The notes beneath the pieces were generated by a model. That model was not told where the DNA came from and made no database searches. It worked only from the letters and a program-made list of their open reading frames with translations. A stretch of 22,432 nucleotides of DNA, taken from NCBI GenBank assembly GCA_002887195.1, contig PJAB01000661.1, forward strand, positions 1 through 22,432. The letters are read 5' to 3'. The translations under genes and the position numbers were made by a program. This document shows positions 6,242-15,151 of this stretch, piece by piece (within the stretch, counting starts at the first letter, position 1; each line of letters starts with the position of its first letter). The stretch comes from Chrysochromulina parva. Taxonomy: Eukaryota > Haptophyta > Prymnesiales > Chrysochromulinaceae.

Positions 6242-9200
6242 ATGCCAAGCCCCAAGAAACTGTGCGGATCGCCTGGCTGCACGAGGCCCGATTTCCATGA
6301 CGGCCTGTGCGACGCGGACGCTGACGCGCTGCTTCAAGTGCCTCGGGCGGCTCGGCGTGGCTCCAGAGCGGCGAATAACACATCGCCGTGCGTGCCGTGC
6401 GACGATGCCGACGACGATGGCGTCTTTGAAGTGCAGCCGCCGCGGACGAAGCAGGCACCACGATCGGACGCCCGCACCAAGGCGAGCAAGCCCAAGAAGC
6501 AGCGACGCTCCAAGATGGAGGACAGCGATGACGATGGCGATGATGAGGAGTACGTGCCCTCTGGTGCTGAGGAGGAAGAAGAGGAGGAAGAGGATGGGGA
6601 TGACGAGGATGTCGATTCCGACTTCGAGCCGGCAGCGTCCTTTTCGAAGCGCAAGCCGCCTGCCGCGCATGCCCGAAAGCCGCGCCGTTCGCCAGCAAAG
6701 CCGGCGGCTGCTGCTGCGACGGCGGCGGCTCCGTCGAAACCGCAACGGGCTGGCGGTAAGGCTGCGGCCTCGTCGTCCGCTGCAAGCTCAAGCGCTGCTC
6801 ACATTGCGCCGCAACCGGCGGCCGCGCAGCCGAGCGCGAGCGCGAGCACGGAGCAGCCGGAGCAGCAGCAGGAGGAGGGCGACGGACTGTATGACTTTTC
6901 GAACCTGACGGGAGTCTTCTGCGCCGAGCACGCGAAGACGGGGCGCGCCAAATGTAACGTGTGCGGTGAGCTGATTGCGCTCAAGGAGCTGCGCATCGGC
7001 CTCGAGCGTGACGAGAAGGGGTGGGGTATCATCACGCGCTGGCAGCACGTCGCCTGTTCGAGGCTGCCGAGCGACGTGGACGCGAGCCGCATCGACGGTT
7101 ACGAGAAGCTCCCTGCAGACGAGCAGGCGCGGATCGACGAGATGCTCGCGGCGAAGGGGACGCCCGCACACCTGCGTGGCGTGGACATTGACGAGGAGAT
7201 GACGCAGGCGGCCGAAGAGTGGAAGACGCAGCGGGAGCCCCCCGAGACGCTCCTTGCCCCGATGCTTCCTTATCAGAAGGAGGGCCTCGGCTGGCTGTGC
7301 GCGCAGGAGGACGGCGAGGTGAAGGGCGGCATACTTGCCGACGAGATGGGCATGGGCAAGACGCTGCAGACCATCTCATTGCTCCTCGCGCACAGGGCCA
7401 AGCAACGTACGCCTGCATGCCAGACATGCGAAGTCGAGGAGGGACTCGAACTGCGCGGCGGTGGCACCCTCGTCATTCTGCCCGTGATCGCGCTCGCGCA
7501 GTGGCGCACCGAGCTGCTCAAGTGGACAGCGCCGGGCACGTTCTCGATCTTCACGTACCACGGGCCCAAGCGCGACGCGACGCCCGAGCAGCTCGCCTCG
7601 TACGATGTGGTGCTCACGACCTACTCCACTCTCGAGTACGAGTACCGCGCCGCACAGGCTGACCTGCAGGTCAAGTGCCCGTACTGCAAGCGTACCTTCA
7701 AGTCTGACCAGAAGCTCGCGTTTCACAACCGCTGGTTCTGTGGGCCGAATGCGCGCCGCTCGGCCGCGCAGGCTAAGACGCAGAGCCGCAGGCGCCAGTA
7801 CGACGAGGACGAGGACGACGAGGACGACGAGGACGAGGACGGCGATTGGCAAGGATCGGAGGAGGACGAGAAGGGGAAGGCCAAATCCAAGGGCAAGGGC
7901 GCAAAGCAAGCCGCGCCGTCGAAGGCCAAGGGCGCTGCCGGCAAGGCGGCCGCCAAGGGCAAGGAGGCGGCCGCCAGCAGCAGCAGCAGCACCAAGGGCG
8001 GCAAGAAACCTGTCAAGGACGCTTCAGTGGTCGCCAGCAAGGGTCGCCAGGGTCAAGGCAGAATGGGCAAGGGCGTCGTCCTGGGCGGTGGCAAGTCGGG
8101 AGCCAAAGGCAAGCGCAAGGCGACCGATTCCGACCCGGGCGATGATGACGATGGCGAGGACGACGAGGACGACGACGACGACGACAAGGATCAGGAGGAC
8201 GATGGAGGCGAGGACGGAGCCCCGAAGCTGAGTGCGCGCGCCCTCGCAGCGCAGCGCAAGGCGCGCGCGGCCGCGGCAGTTGCTGCCAAATCGGTGCTGC
8301 ATCGGGTGGCGTGGCAGCGCATCGTGCTTGACGAGGCCCATGCGATCAAGGACCGACGGTGCTCGACGGCGCAGGGCTGCTTTGCGCTGCACGCGAGCTT
8401 TCGGTGGTGCCTCTCGGGAACGCCCCTCCAGAATCGTGTAGGTGAACTCTACTCTCTCATCCAGTTCTGCAGGCTCGACCCGTATTGCTTCTACTTTTGC
8501 AAGGTGGACGGATGCGACTGCAAGTGCCGTGAGTACCACTTCGACGCCGAGTACCGCAAGTGCATGTACTGCGGCCACTCGCCGCTGCAGCACTTCTCGC
8601 TCTTCAACCAGGATGTGGTCAACCCGATCAAAAAGTTTGGGTACGTGGGAGCGGGCAAGAACGCCTTCATCACGCTCAAGCGTGGCGTGCTCGACCGACT
8701 ACTGCTCCGACGCACGAAAGCAGGGCGGGCGGATGAGATGGTGCTGCCGCCAAAAGTGGTCACCATCGAGGCCCACTTCCTCGACCACCGAGAGACCGAC
8801 TTTTACCAAGGACTGTACACACAGAGCCAGGCTCAGTTTGGTGCGTACGTCGAGGCGGGCACGCTGCTCAACAACTACGCGCACGTGCTCGATCTACTCA
8901 CGCGGCTGCGCCAGGCGATCAACCACCCATACCTTGTCCTCTACTCGAAGCGCGAGATGGCCAACGCCGACGCCGAGCGCGACGCTGACGGTGGCACTGG
9001 CGGCGCGCGTAGCAGCGCCCGCGGCGGCGCGGCGGGCGGTGGCGCCCCTGGACAGGGCTTCATTTGCGGGCTGTGCTACGAGGAGGGCGAGGACGTGGTG
9101 CTCACGGGCTGTGGCCACCCCTTTTGCCGCGGCTGCATGCGCGAGTACATCGATGCCCTCGCCCCCGACGCAGTGTCCGCGTGTCCTACGTGTGAGCAAC

Positions 9201-9892
9201 CCCTTTCTGTCGACCTCCACGCCGCCTCGATCAGCTCGCTCTCCGCATCGGCCGCGTACACGGCAGGCCCCGCCACGACGAGTGCGGCCCAGGTAGCTGC
9301 GGCGGGCGTGTCGGCGGCGGGCCAGTCTAAGGCTGGCCTGCTCGCACGCCTTGATCTGCGCAAGTTCCAGTCCTCGACGAAGATCGAGGCGCTCATGGAG
9401 GAGCTGCACCTGATGCGAGAGCACGATCCATCTGCCAAGGCCATCGTCTTCTCCCAATTCGTCTCGTTCCTCGACATCGTGGAGCATCGGCTGCTGCTCG
9501 CAGGCATTCGCGTGGTCAAGCTCAACGGCGGCATGACAGCTGGCGCGCGGGAAACATTCCTTAAGGCCTTTCGCGAGGACCCCGCAGTGGTCGTCATTCT
9601 GATCTCGCTCAAGGCGGGCGGCGTGGCGCTCAACCTCACAGTCGCCTCGCACATCTACCTCATGGACCCGTGGTGGAACCCGGCCGCCGAGTACCAGGCC
9701 ATCGACCGCGCACATCGGCTCGGTCAGCACAAGCCCATCCGCGCGGTGCGATTCGTAGTGCGTAACACAGTCGAGGAGCGCATCCTGCGGCTGCAGGACA
9801 AGAAGCGCCTCGTGTTCGAGGGGACCGTCGGCGGGGATGCGAAGGCGCTCGGCCAACTCTCGGAGGAGGACCTCCGGTTCCTGTTCTCGTAA
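6242..9892 (+). CDS. RAD16: RAD16-family SNF2 ATPase/RING E3 with PARP-type zinc finger
   Basis: The gene encodes 1216 residues from ATG 6242; the frame opens 13 codons earlier at a GTG, which was not chosen. Order: a small Cys/His motif (C8, C13, H19, C23); an acidic, Lys/Ala-rich disordered region with an eight-Glu run; a PARP-type zinc finger (~229-272; C238, C241, H269, C272, preceded by EHAKTGRAK); SNF2 helicase with P-loop DEMGMGKT (367-374); a C2H2-like insert (C479, C482, H495, C500) ending FCGPNARR; a ~165-residue Asp/Glu/Lys/Ser insert (~518-683); D697-E-A-H; SGTPLQNR; a Cys-rich CDCKCREYHF...CMYCGHSPLQHFS block; a C3HC4 RING (~942-984); and helicase C with QAIDRAHRLGQ. The Cys-rich block, the C2H2-like insert and the RING between helicase halves are diagnostic of RAD16, which with RAD7 acts in global-genome nucleotide excision repair. 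The yeast protein is ~790 residues; the excess is mostly the inserts and N-terminus. No introns are visible. Confidence 0.95.
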   Translation: MPSPKKLCGSPGCTRPDFHDGLCDADADALLQVPRAARRGSRAANNTSPCVPCDDADDDGVFEVQPPRTKQAPRSDARTKASKPKKQRRSKMEDSDDDGDDEEYVPSGAEEEEEEEEDGDDEDVDSDFEPAASFSKRKPPAAHARKPRRSPAKPAAAAATAAAPSKPQRAGGKAAASSSAASSSAAHIAPQPAAAQPSASASTEQPEQQQEEGDGLYDFSNLTGVFCAEHAKTGRAKCNVCGELIALKELRIGLERDEKGWGIITRWQHVACSRLPSDVDASRIDGYEKLPADEQARIDEMLAAKGTPAHLRGVDIDEEMTQAAEEWKTQREPPETLLAPMLPYQKEGLGWLCAQEDGEVKGGILADEMGMGKTLQTISLLLAHRAKQRTPACQTCEVEEGLELRGGGTLVILPVIALAQWRTELLKWTAPGTFSIFTYHGPKRDATPEQLASYDVVLTTYSTLEYEYRAAQADLQVKCPYCKRTFKSDQKLAFHNRWFCGPNARRSAAQAKTQSRRRQYDEDEDDEDDEDEDGDWQGSEEDEKGKAKSKGKGAKQAAPSKAKGAAGKAAAKGKEAAASSSSSTKGGKKPVKDASVVASKGRQGQGRMGKGVVLGGGKSGAKGKRKATDSDPGDDDDGEDDEDDDDDDKDQEDDGGEDGAPKLSARALAAQRKARAAAAVAAKSVLHRVAWQRIVLDEAHAIKDRRCSTAQGCFALHASFRWCLSGTPLQNRVGELYSLIQFCRLDPYCFYFCKVDGCDCKCREYHFDAEYRKCMYCGHSPLQHFSLFNQDVVNPIKKFGYVGAGKNAFITLKRGVLDRLLLRRTKAGRADEMVLPPKVVTIEAHFLDHRETDFYQGLYTQSQAQFGAYVEAGTLLNNYAHVLDLLTRLRQAINHPYLVLYSKREMANADAERDADGGTGGARSSARGGAAGGGAPGQGFICGLCYEEGEDVVLTGCGHPFCRGCMREYIDALAPDAVSACPTCEQPLSVDLHAASISSLSASAAYTAGPATTSAAQVAAAGVSAAGQSKAGLLARLDLRKFQSSTKIEALMEELHLMREHDPSAKAIVFSQFVSFLDIVEHRLLLAGIRVVKLNGGMTAGARETFLKAFREDPAVVVILISLKAGGVALNLTVASHIYLMDPWWNPAAEYQAIDRAHRLGQHKPIRAVRFVVRNTVEERILRLQDKKRLVFEGTVGGDAKALGQLSEEDLRFLFS

Positions 9893-10704
9893 TGTGGCCC
9901 TGCTTTGGAAGCGACTGAAACAAGGCGTCGAGTGGTCAGTCGGGCGCGCGCGCCACCGCTTGGCAGATGCAGTGCGGGGAGCGGCGCGCACAGCTCGTCA
10001 TGAACGGAGGAACAGAAGGACGGGTCTCGGGCTGGATTTCTCGAAGTACGACTGCTGTAGAGTCTCTACGAGCAATGGACGTTGGACGTCGACGTCTCTG
10101 AAAAGTGAGTAAGGGGAGGTGTATCGTAAATCGTAACTATGCTGTGGAGTGGTGTGTGGGGCATCCGACAGTGTTTGGTGGGCATCCGACCGGGAGGCGG
10201 GAGTCGTCGGCAGACATGTGGGGGGACATGCAAATATAATCGTGGCTTTATCTTTACACCGTAAATATATTTTATGATCCAGATCCTAGAATAGCTTGTA
10301 GGAGCTCTTGTAGGAGCTCGGTCCTCGAGTCTGACCGTCCACCATCGCTCCGTAAAACGCGCCGTAATGGGCAATGTTCAACGATTCGCCTTGTGTTGAA
10401 CCCATCAGCATAACCCTCTCACACCTCCGACCATGCGAAAGCGGCCCCGGGGGTTGCGCGTTGTGTTCACAGCTACATATCATTTCGTCAGAGGCCCCCC
10501 TGGAGCACAGGGGCTCCTCTCTCCTGCACTCTCTCCGAGTGGTTTCCAGGGCCTCGCGTGCGGCGAGCGTGTGAGCGGGCTTTCTTTGTATCCGACAGCT
10601 CTGAGAGATCATCTGTGGCGCTCGGAAGCACAAGGTCGGAAAGTGAGCTGCAGCGCGGGTGCGATCCCTTGAGATAGGCGCGCGGCCAAGTGCACCACTA
10701 GCGC
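9893..10704. other. Intergenic region with AT-rich patch and short repeats
   Basis: This 812-bp stretch lies between two plus-strand genes. No open frame here looks coded. It contains a doubled GGGCATCCGAC word (about 10158-10190), an AT-rich patch at 10232-10277 that stands out against the GC-rich background, a 12-bp tandem repeat at 10295-10318 and a hairpin CCCCTG-gagca-CAGGGG at 10497-10513. It should include the RAD16 3' end and the promoter of the next gene. I recognise no RNA gene. Confidence 0.45.
10295..10318. repeat. 12-bp tandem repeat, two copies
   Basis: CTTGTAGGAGCT occurs twice in direct succession with no mismatch, in the non-coding gap between RAD16 and the LMBRD2-like gene. 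Confidence 0.8.
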
Positions 10705-13257
10705 ATGGTGCCGGTTGTGCTTATCACTACCATCGTGTGTGCAGCGATCGCCACCATCATCAGTTGGTACTTTGTCACGCACAGTACACCACTAGTCGTG
10801 CCGGCTGTCGCCGCGTGCTGCGGCGCGTTCGTCTTGTCGTCGTTGGTGCTGCTCCCGGCCGATGCGTTTGCAGGCCGTGTCGATGGACTCGAAGGGCTCA
10901 TCGGATTCTGGCGCACCTTGTATTGGGCAGCGTTCATCCTCGGGTTGCTTGCGACTCATACACTTCACGAGCTGCTCGTGGCCGGCGAATTCTCACGCGT
11001 GGGCCGATTGCGCGCAGCCGTGCGCGCGAGCCTTCGACTGTATGCCATGATGCTCGCCTGTGTGATCGTCGGCTGCGTGTGGATGCTCTTCGTCATGGGC
11101 ATCTCGCCTGTGGAGCTGCCAAACGTCGTGATGGTCCTCATCAACAGCTACGGCATGGTGCTTCTCGCGCTACTGCAGGGTCGCGGGATGGTTGAGGTGC
11201 CACGTCAGCTATGGCGCCGCGCGCTACCTCGCGCCGAGCTCTCCCATCGATACTATGTGCTCGGCGCTGTCGACGAGATGCGCGACGCGAGCGCCACGAA
11301 GCTTCGCGAGCTGCTGGCAAAGGTGGCGGCGGCCGACGCGGCTGCGCCTGCGCCGACGAGCCGCTCGGCGCGAGAGCAGCTGTGTTGGGACGCGCTGCTG
11401 CGATCCGGGCGGAAAGCGAGCGCCGAATGCCATCTCGACGAGCATAAGGGCGGCGTACTAGAGAACAGGCTGCGCTCCGTGTGGGCTCATTCTGTCGGGC
11501 GGCCGCGCGTACGCGACGAGGCGGCGCTCGCAAAGCTGCGCCGGCGTGTGCGCGCGGCCGGCGCCGTGGCGCGCCGCGCTTGGCAGCGGCGCACCCTCGC
11601 CCTCGAGAGCGCGGTGAGCCTCTGCGAGCGGCTCACCTCCAACGAGGCGGGCTTTGGCGGCGCGGGCATTGGGCGCTCGCGCGGCCTGTGGCTCGGACTG
11701 CTGCGAGCGCCGCTGCTGCGCGCACTTGCCACGCTCGCCGCGATCGCCTCTGGCTGGTTGCTTCTCAACGAGGCGTGCTCGGTCGTGCGGCTGCTGCCAG
11801 AGCCTTTCGGGACGCGTTGGGGAAGCTATTGCCCAGCACCCTGGCTCGACTCGGTGCTCGTGGACGTGGCACCGGCCAGTGCGTGCTTTCTTCAGTGGCT
11901 CTCGCTGCACCACGCCGCCGGCTGTGCTCTCCACATGCTGCATGCGTCACACAAGCTCGCGCCATGGCCGTTACTGCCTCGCCGGTCCACTGACGGCGCC
12001 TCGCTGCTACAGCACGCGGCGTGGCTGCTGCGACTCACCGGGCCGTTCGCGTCGCACTTCCTCATCGTCTTCACCGCCGAGCCGGCCGCCACCGCGTTCG
12101 CCGCGGCGCTCGGTAGTATCTGGCACATGCCGCAGTCGCCCGCCAGTGGCGCGGGCAGCGGCTCCGGCGCTGAGGCAGAGCCGGAGATCGAATTCGATGG
12201 GGCGATGAGCTTCCATGGGGCATGCTCGGCGCTCACGGTGGCCGCGTCCGCCGCAGCCTTCATGCATGCGTGCAGCTGCTCCGCGCTCTTCGGCATCGGC
12301 ACTGACGCAGCGCATCGGTATCGAGGCGCCGCCGGCCAGCGCGCCCATGTCAAGCGCGGCGAGCGACTCGCACGCGCGCACCTGGTAGCGCGGGGCGCGA
12401 TCCTCGCCGCCGAAAAGAGCGACCCGTTTGGCAGTTCGGTGGGCGGCGCGCTCCGGGCTTCTCTGGGCGGCGCGAGCTTTGGCGGTGGCGGTGCGCCTCT
12501 TTCTACCGCGTTACTCTCTGGTGAGGCGCGACCCGGTGACGAGAGCGACGAGGGCGACGAGGACGTCTTTGCCGACGATGAGGCCACCCCGGTGCGCCGC
12601 ACCGGGCCGTCGGCGTCGGCGGCCGCGGCCTCATCGCTTTCTCGGGGGCACGGCGCCGGCAGCAACGGTCATGGCAGCGGCGCTCACAGCAGCGGCGCTC
12701 GGGGATCTGAGCGCCGCACCGAGCGCACGCCGAGCGAACGCGCCCGCTCGATGTGGTCGTCGCTAGTCAGGCCGCACGGAGGCGGGCACGCGGACGATGA
12801 GGACGATGAGGACGAGGGCCACGGGAGCGAGGGCGGCAACGTTCACATTCACAGGAGCGAGGACGATGCGGACGACGCGCGCGACGACCGCGCCACGCTG
12901 CAGCCAAGCTGGGCGCCAGCTAGCTGGACGACGGGTAGCATCACGCCGCGCGGAGAGCGGAGCTGCGGCGGCGGCGGCGGGGAGAGCTCAGCGGCGGGGG
13001 TGTGGGAGAGCGTACGGCAGCGGAACGGCAGCGCTCCGACCGGCGCTAGTGGAGGCGGCGGCAACCGAGGTGGAGGGAGAGACATAGGCGCCAGCAGCAG
13101 CAGCGGCAGCAGCAGCAGCAGCAGCTTTGTCAGCAGTGGATGGTTCGAGCTCACGCCGTTCACATCCTCACGCGCGAATGAAACGCCGTCGGCGTCCGCG
13201 CCGAAAACGCCGAGCGAGACGGCCGAGCAGTGGCGGAGGATGCGAGAAAATTCCTGA
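10705..13257 (+). CDS. LMBR1-domain membrane protein, LMBRD2-like
   Basis: The gene encodes 850 residues in a single exon from ATG 10705. The N-terminal half has five hydrophobic segments within residues 1-165, including a FWRTLYWAAFILGLL segment and INSYGMVLLALLQGRGMVEVPRQLW (~147-171, quoted in parts: INSYGMVLLALLQ, then GRGMVEVPRQLW), which matches the LMBR1-family segment preceding the long cytosolic loop in LMBRD2. A charged loop with coiled-coil character (~172-325) follows, then four more hydrophobic regions (~330-357, 381-412, 445-470, 507-532), giving the nine-span plan of LMBRD2. The tail (~560-850) is disordered: Ser/Gly runs, acidic patches (DESDEGDEDVF, DDEDDEDEG) and poly-Ser. 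LMBRD2 in animals is linked to G-protein-coupled receptor signalling at the plasma membrane; the role in algae is unknown. A start-proximal hydrophobic segment probably acts as signal anchor. Confidence 0.85.
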   Translation: MVPVVLITTIVCAAIATIISWYFVTHSTPLVVPAVAACCGAFVLSSLVLLPADAFAGRVDGLEGLIGFWRTLYWAAFILGLLATHTLHELLVAGEFSRVGRLRAAVRASLRLYAMMLACVIVGCVWMLFVMGISPVELPNVVMVLINSYGMVLLALLQGRGMVEVPRQLWRRALPRAELSHRYYVLGAVDEMRDASATKLRELLAKVAAADAAAPAPTSRSAREQLCWDALLRSGRKASAECHLDEHKGGVLENRLRSVWAHSVGRPRVRDEAALAKLRRRVRAAGAVARRAWQRRTLALESAVSLCERLTSNEAGFGGAGIGRSRGLWLGLLRAPLLRALATLAAIASGWLLLNEACSVVRLLPEPFGTRWGSYCPAPWLDSVLVDVAPASACFLQWLSLHHAAGCALHMLHASHKLAPWPLLPRRSTDGASLLQHAAWLLRLTGPFASHFLIVFTAEPAATAFAAALGSIWHMPQSPASGAGSGSGAEAEPEIEFDGAMSFHGACSALTVAASAAAFMHACSCSALFGIGTDAAHRYRGAAGQRAHVKRGERLARAHLVARGAILAAEKSDPFGSSVGGALRASLGGASFGGGGAPLSTALLSGEARPGDESDEGDEDVFADDEATPVRRTGPSASAAAASSLSRGHGAGSNGHGSGAHSSGARGSERRTERTPSERARSMWSSLVRPHGGGHADDEDDEDEGHGSEGGNVHIHRSEDDADDARDDRATLQPSWAPASWTTGSITPRGERSCGGGGGESSAAGVWESVRQRNGSAPTGASGGGGNRGGGRDIGASSSSGSSSSSSFVSSGWFELTPFTSSRANETPSASAPKTPSETAEQWRRMRENS

Positions 13258-13500
13258 TAGGATGCTTTCGAGCGCCAGCGCTGCGCTTTCAGTCAGTGGG
13301 AACCCAGAACCATGTTTACATTGTAACCCGAGGGGCGGTTCGTCCGATTGCGATCGTCATCAAAGACTTCCATCAACGAAGGCTCCTCCCACAGCCTAAT
13401 AACTGCCACCCAACCGCACTCAAACTGAACCACTCCTTGTCTCCTTGTGTCCTTCGCCTCGCCACCGCCCTCGCCACCGCCCTCGCCTCATTCGCCATCG

Positions 13501-14361
13501 ATGGGGCACGGAGCGTCGCGGCCGACCCAGCGCGACGCTTCCGTGGTGCAACACACCAACTCCGCCGGTGCTTCGCGTGCCACTCCAACAAGCAACAACA
13601 CCACTCCGCGGCAGGGTCCACCGACCGGCCAAGGATCTGCACAGATTCGACCATCGGCGCGGTTGCCAGCTCAATTGAGCGGGCAGCACAGCGCGCACAA
13701 CATCAACAGCCCGAGCGGGCAACAGAACTCGCACAACGCGCGACTACCGCCGATCCAGGATACCAAGAAGCGGGTGAGCGAGCTCGCGTCGGAGCTCATG
13801 ACGTGCAAGGCGAAGCTGCAACTGGCGCAGGATAAGCTGCACAGGACTCCGGGCGTGCCCAACACGGAGTGCATCGTGTGCCTGGACGCGACGGTGGACA
13901 CGGTGATATTGCCTTGCGGGCACCTGTGCCTGTGCAGCGACTGCGGCAAGTCGCTCGTCCAGGTGGCCAAGCAGAGGGCACAGGCGCTTCGCTGCCCGCT
14001 CTGCCGCATTCAGGCATCCACGACGCAGCGCATCTTCCTTCACGTCGAGAAGCCGACAGAGCCGCCGATGCCCATCGACGTGCTCCGGCAGCAGCAGCAG
14101 CAGCTTAGCATGGGCGTGAAAACGCATCAGGCGCAGGCCGGTACGCGCGTCTCGGGATCTCACCGCGTGACCTACTCGGCGCAGACGCGTGGCATGGCGC
14201 CGAGCACACTGGTGCGGCGACGAGAGGACGCGATCAGCAACCCGCCGATAGTGAGCTATAGCCCCCCAGAGAACGAGCCGATCTTCAGCAAGTCGATGCC
14301 CGTGGGTGGTTATGCTGGGATGAGGCGCCCCAGCTCGGTACCCCCATCCGCGTGGTCATGA
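13501..14361 (+). CDS. RING E3 ligase with N-myristoylation signal (MGRN1-like layout)
   Basis: The gene encodes 286 residues. The open frame begins 18 codons upstream at a GTG, but the first ATG, at 13501, gives MGHGASRP, a good N-myristoylation signal (Gly2, Ser6), which supports this start. Residues ~7-85 are Ser/Gln/Asn/Pro-rich and disordered. A short coiled coil (~87-115) precedes a C3HC4 RING: C124, C127, C139, H141, C145, C148, C165, C168, with the ILPCGHLCLC core typical of MGRN1, MULAN and IAP-type RINGs. The tail has a Gln run (QQQQQ) and is otherwise low complexity. RING domains of this class recruit E2 enzymes to ubiquitylate membrane-associated targets. MGRN1/RNF157 proteins are likewise N-myristoylated, but their second domain upstream of the RING is not visible here. 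The ATG lies 243 bp after the end of the LMBRD2-like gene. Confidence 0.85.
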   Translation: MGHGASRPTQRDASVVQHTNSAGASRATPTSNNTTPRQGPPTGQGSAQIRPSARLPAQLSGQHSAHNINSPSGQQNSHNARLPPIQDTKKRVSELASELMTCKAKLQLAQDKLHRTPGVPNTECIVCLDATVDTVILPCGHLCLCSDCGKSLVQVAKQRAQALRCPLCRIQASTTQRIFLHVEKPTEPPMPIDVLRQQQQQLSMGVKTHQAQAGTRVSGSHRVTYSAQTRGMAPSTLVRRREDAISNPPIVSYSPPENEPIFSKSMPVGGYAGMRRPSSVPPSAWS

Positions 14362-15151
14362 GCAGTGTGCGCCGCCTCTCAACGCCACATCAGCGATGGG
14401 GCATCAGGCAAGCGGCGAGCCTCCGCGCGCAGCCTCCATCTTCCGGGCTTGCTCCCCCAAAACCGGCTGATGAGCCGTAGCTTGAGGGAGTCCGAGTCGC
14501 CGAGAGTCACGCCCCCGCGTGATCCGCGGGAGTATTTTCTGTGGTGGGATAGCGTGATGCGCGGCGCGTACGACAGCGTCACGTCACACTAGACCGGAGC
14601 GATCCACTGAGCACCGTCGACGATCAACGAGCAGTGACTCAGCGGACAGATATGTTGATATCATGATTGCATGTCCCAAATGGTATGTGGGTCGGAGGGT
14701 GTGGGCCCGAACGATGCAGTCGTGGCTCGTGCGCGACTCTTGATGCGTGTAGCGTAGCTCTGAGGATGCTCCGCTCGAAACGAATGATGTAAAAGTTAAT
14801 GGGGTTCGAGAAAAGTCGCGAACCGCGGTTTCCCCGCGGCCGCCGGCGCCGGCCGCCGGCGCCGCGCCGCGGCCCCCGCGGCGTGCCCCGTCGCGTGGCT
14901 GGCCTGGCTGCCCCGTCTCCGCGCGACGGATCCCGGAGATGGCCGGAAAGCGACCGGGGCGCCGCCGATACCGAGCCGCCACGGCTAGGGTGCTTCCTAG
15001 GCGCTTAGCCCGGCGCGGGGACCACGGGAGAGGGGAGTCGGGACAGAACTCCGTCGAGAACTCCGCTATGTGGCTGCGGCCCCCGCGCTGCACCGTGACC
15101 GCTCAGCTCCAAACAGCTGCCTCGCGCGGCAACATCGTATTTGCGTCTTCG
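14362..15151. other. Intergenic region between convergent genes, with GC-palindrome cluster
   Basis: This 790-bp stretch lies between the RING gene (+) and the dioxygenase gene (-), so both 3' ends fall here. A short plus-strand frame (14470-14592) and a longer minus-strand frame (15093-14584) have no family signature. The most notable structure is the very GC-rich, palindromic segment at 14821-14881. No tRNA or snRNA was recognised. Confidence 0.45.
14821..14881. repeat. GC-rich palindrome and tandem-repeat cluster
   Basis: The cluster starts with the perfect 10-bp palindrome AACCGCGGTT (14821-14830). It continues with two exact tandem copies of GGCCGCCGGCGCC (14838-14850 and 14851-14863), each built of overlapping palindromes. 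CCGCGG occurs four times (14823, 14834, 14867, 14876). The segment can fold into strong secondary structure and is dense in CpG. Confidence 0.7.

Noticed and set aside
10228..10235. ATGCAAAT octamer upstream of the LMBRD2-like gene
   Set aside because: The octamer is a metazoan POU-factor site; one copy in an AT-rich patch 470 bp from the start has no support here.
14470..14592. Short plus-strand frame after the RING gene, ending in ...FLWWDSVMRGAYDSVTSH
   Set aside because: The aromatic C-terminus caught the eye, but it is short, in another frame from the RING gene, and no clear splice pair links it.
14640..14830. Possible tRNA or C/D snoRNA (GGTTCGAGA word, ATGATGT box)
   Set aside because: No cloverleaf could be drawn around the T-loop-like word, and the C and D boxes are in the wrong order.
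14584..15093. 169-codon minus-strand open frame over the GC-palindrome cluster
   Set aside because: Arg/Gly/Ala-rich translation of high-GC DNA with no family signature; lack of stops is expected at this base composition.
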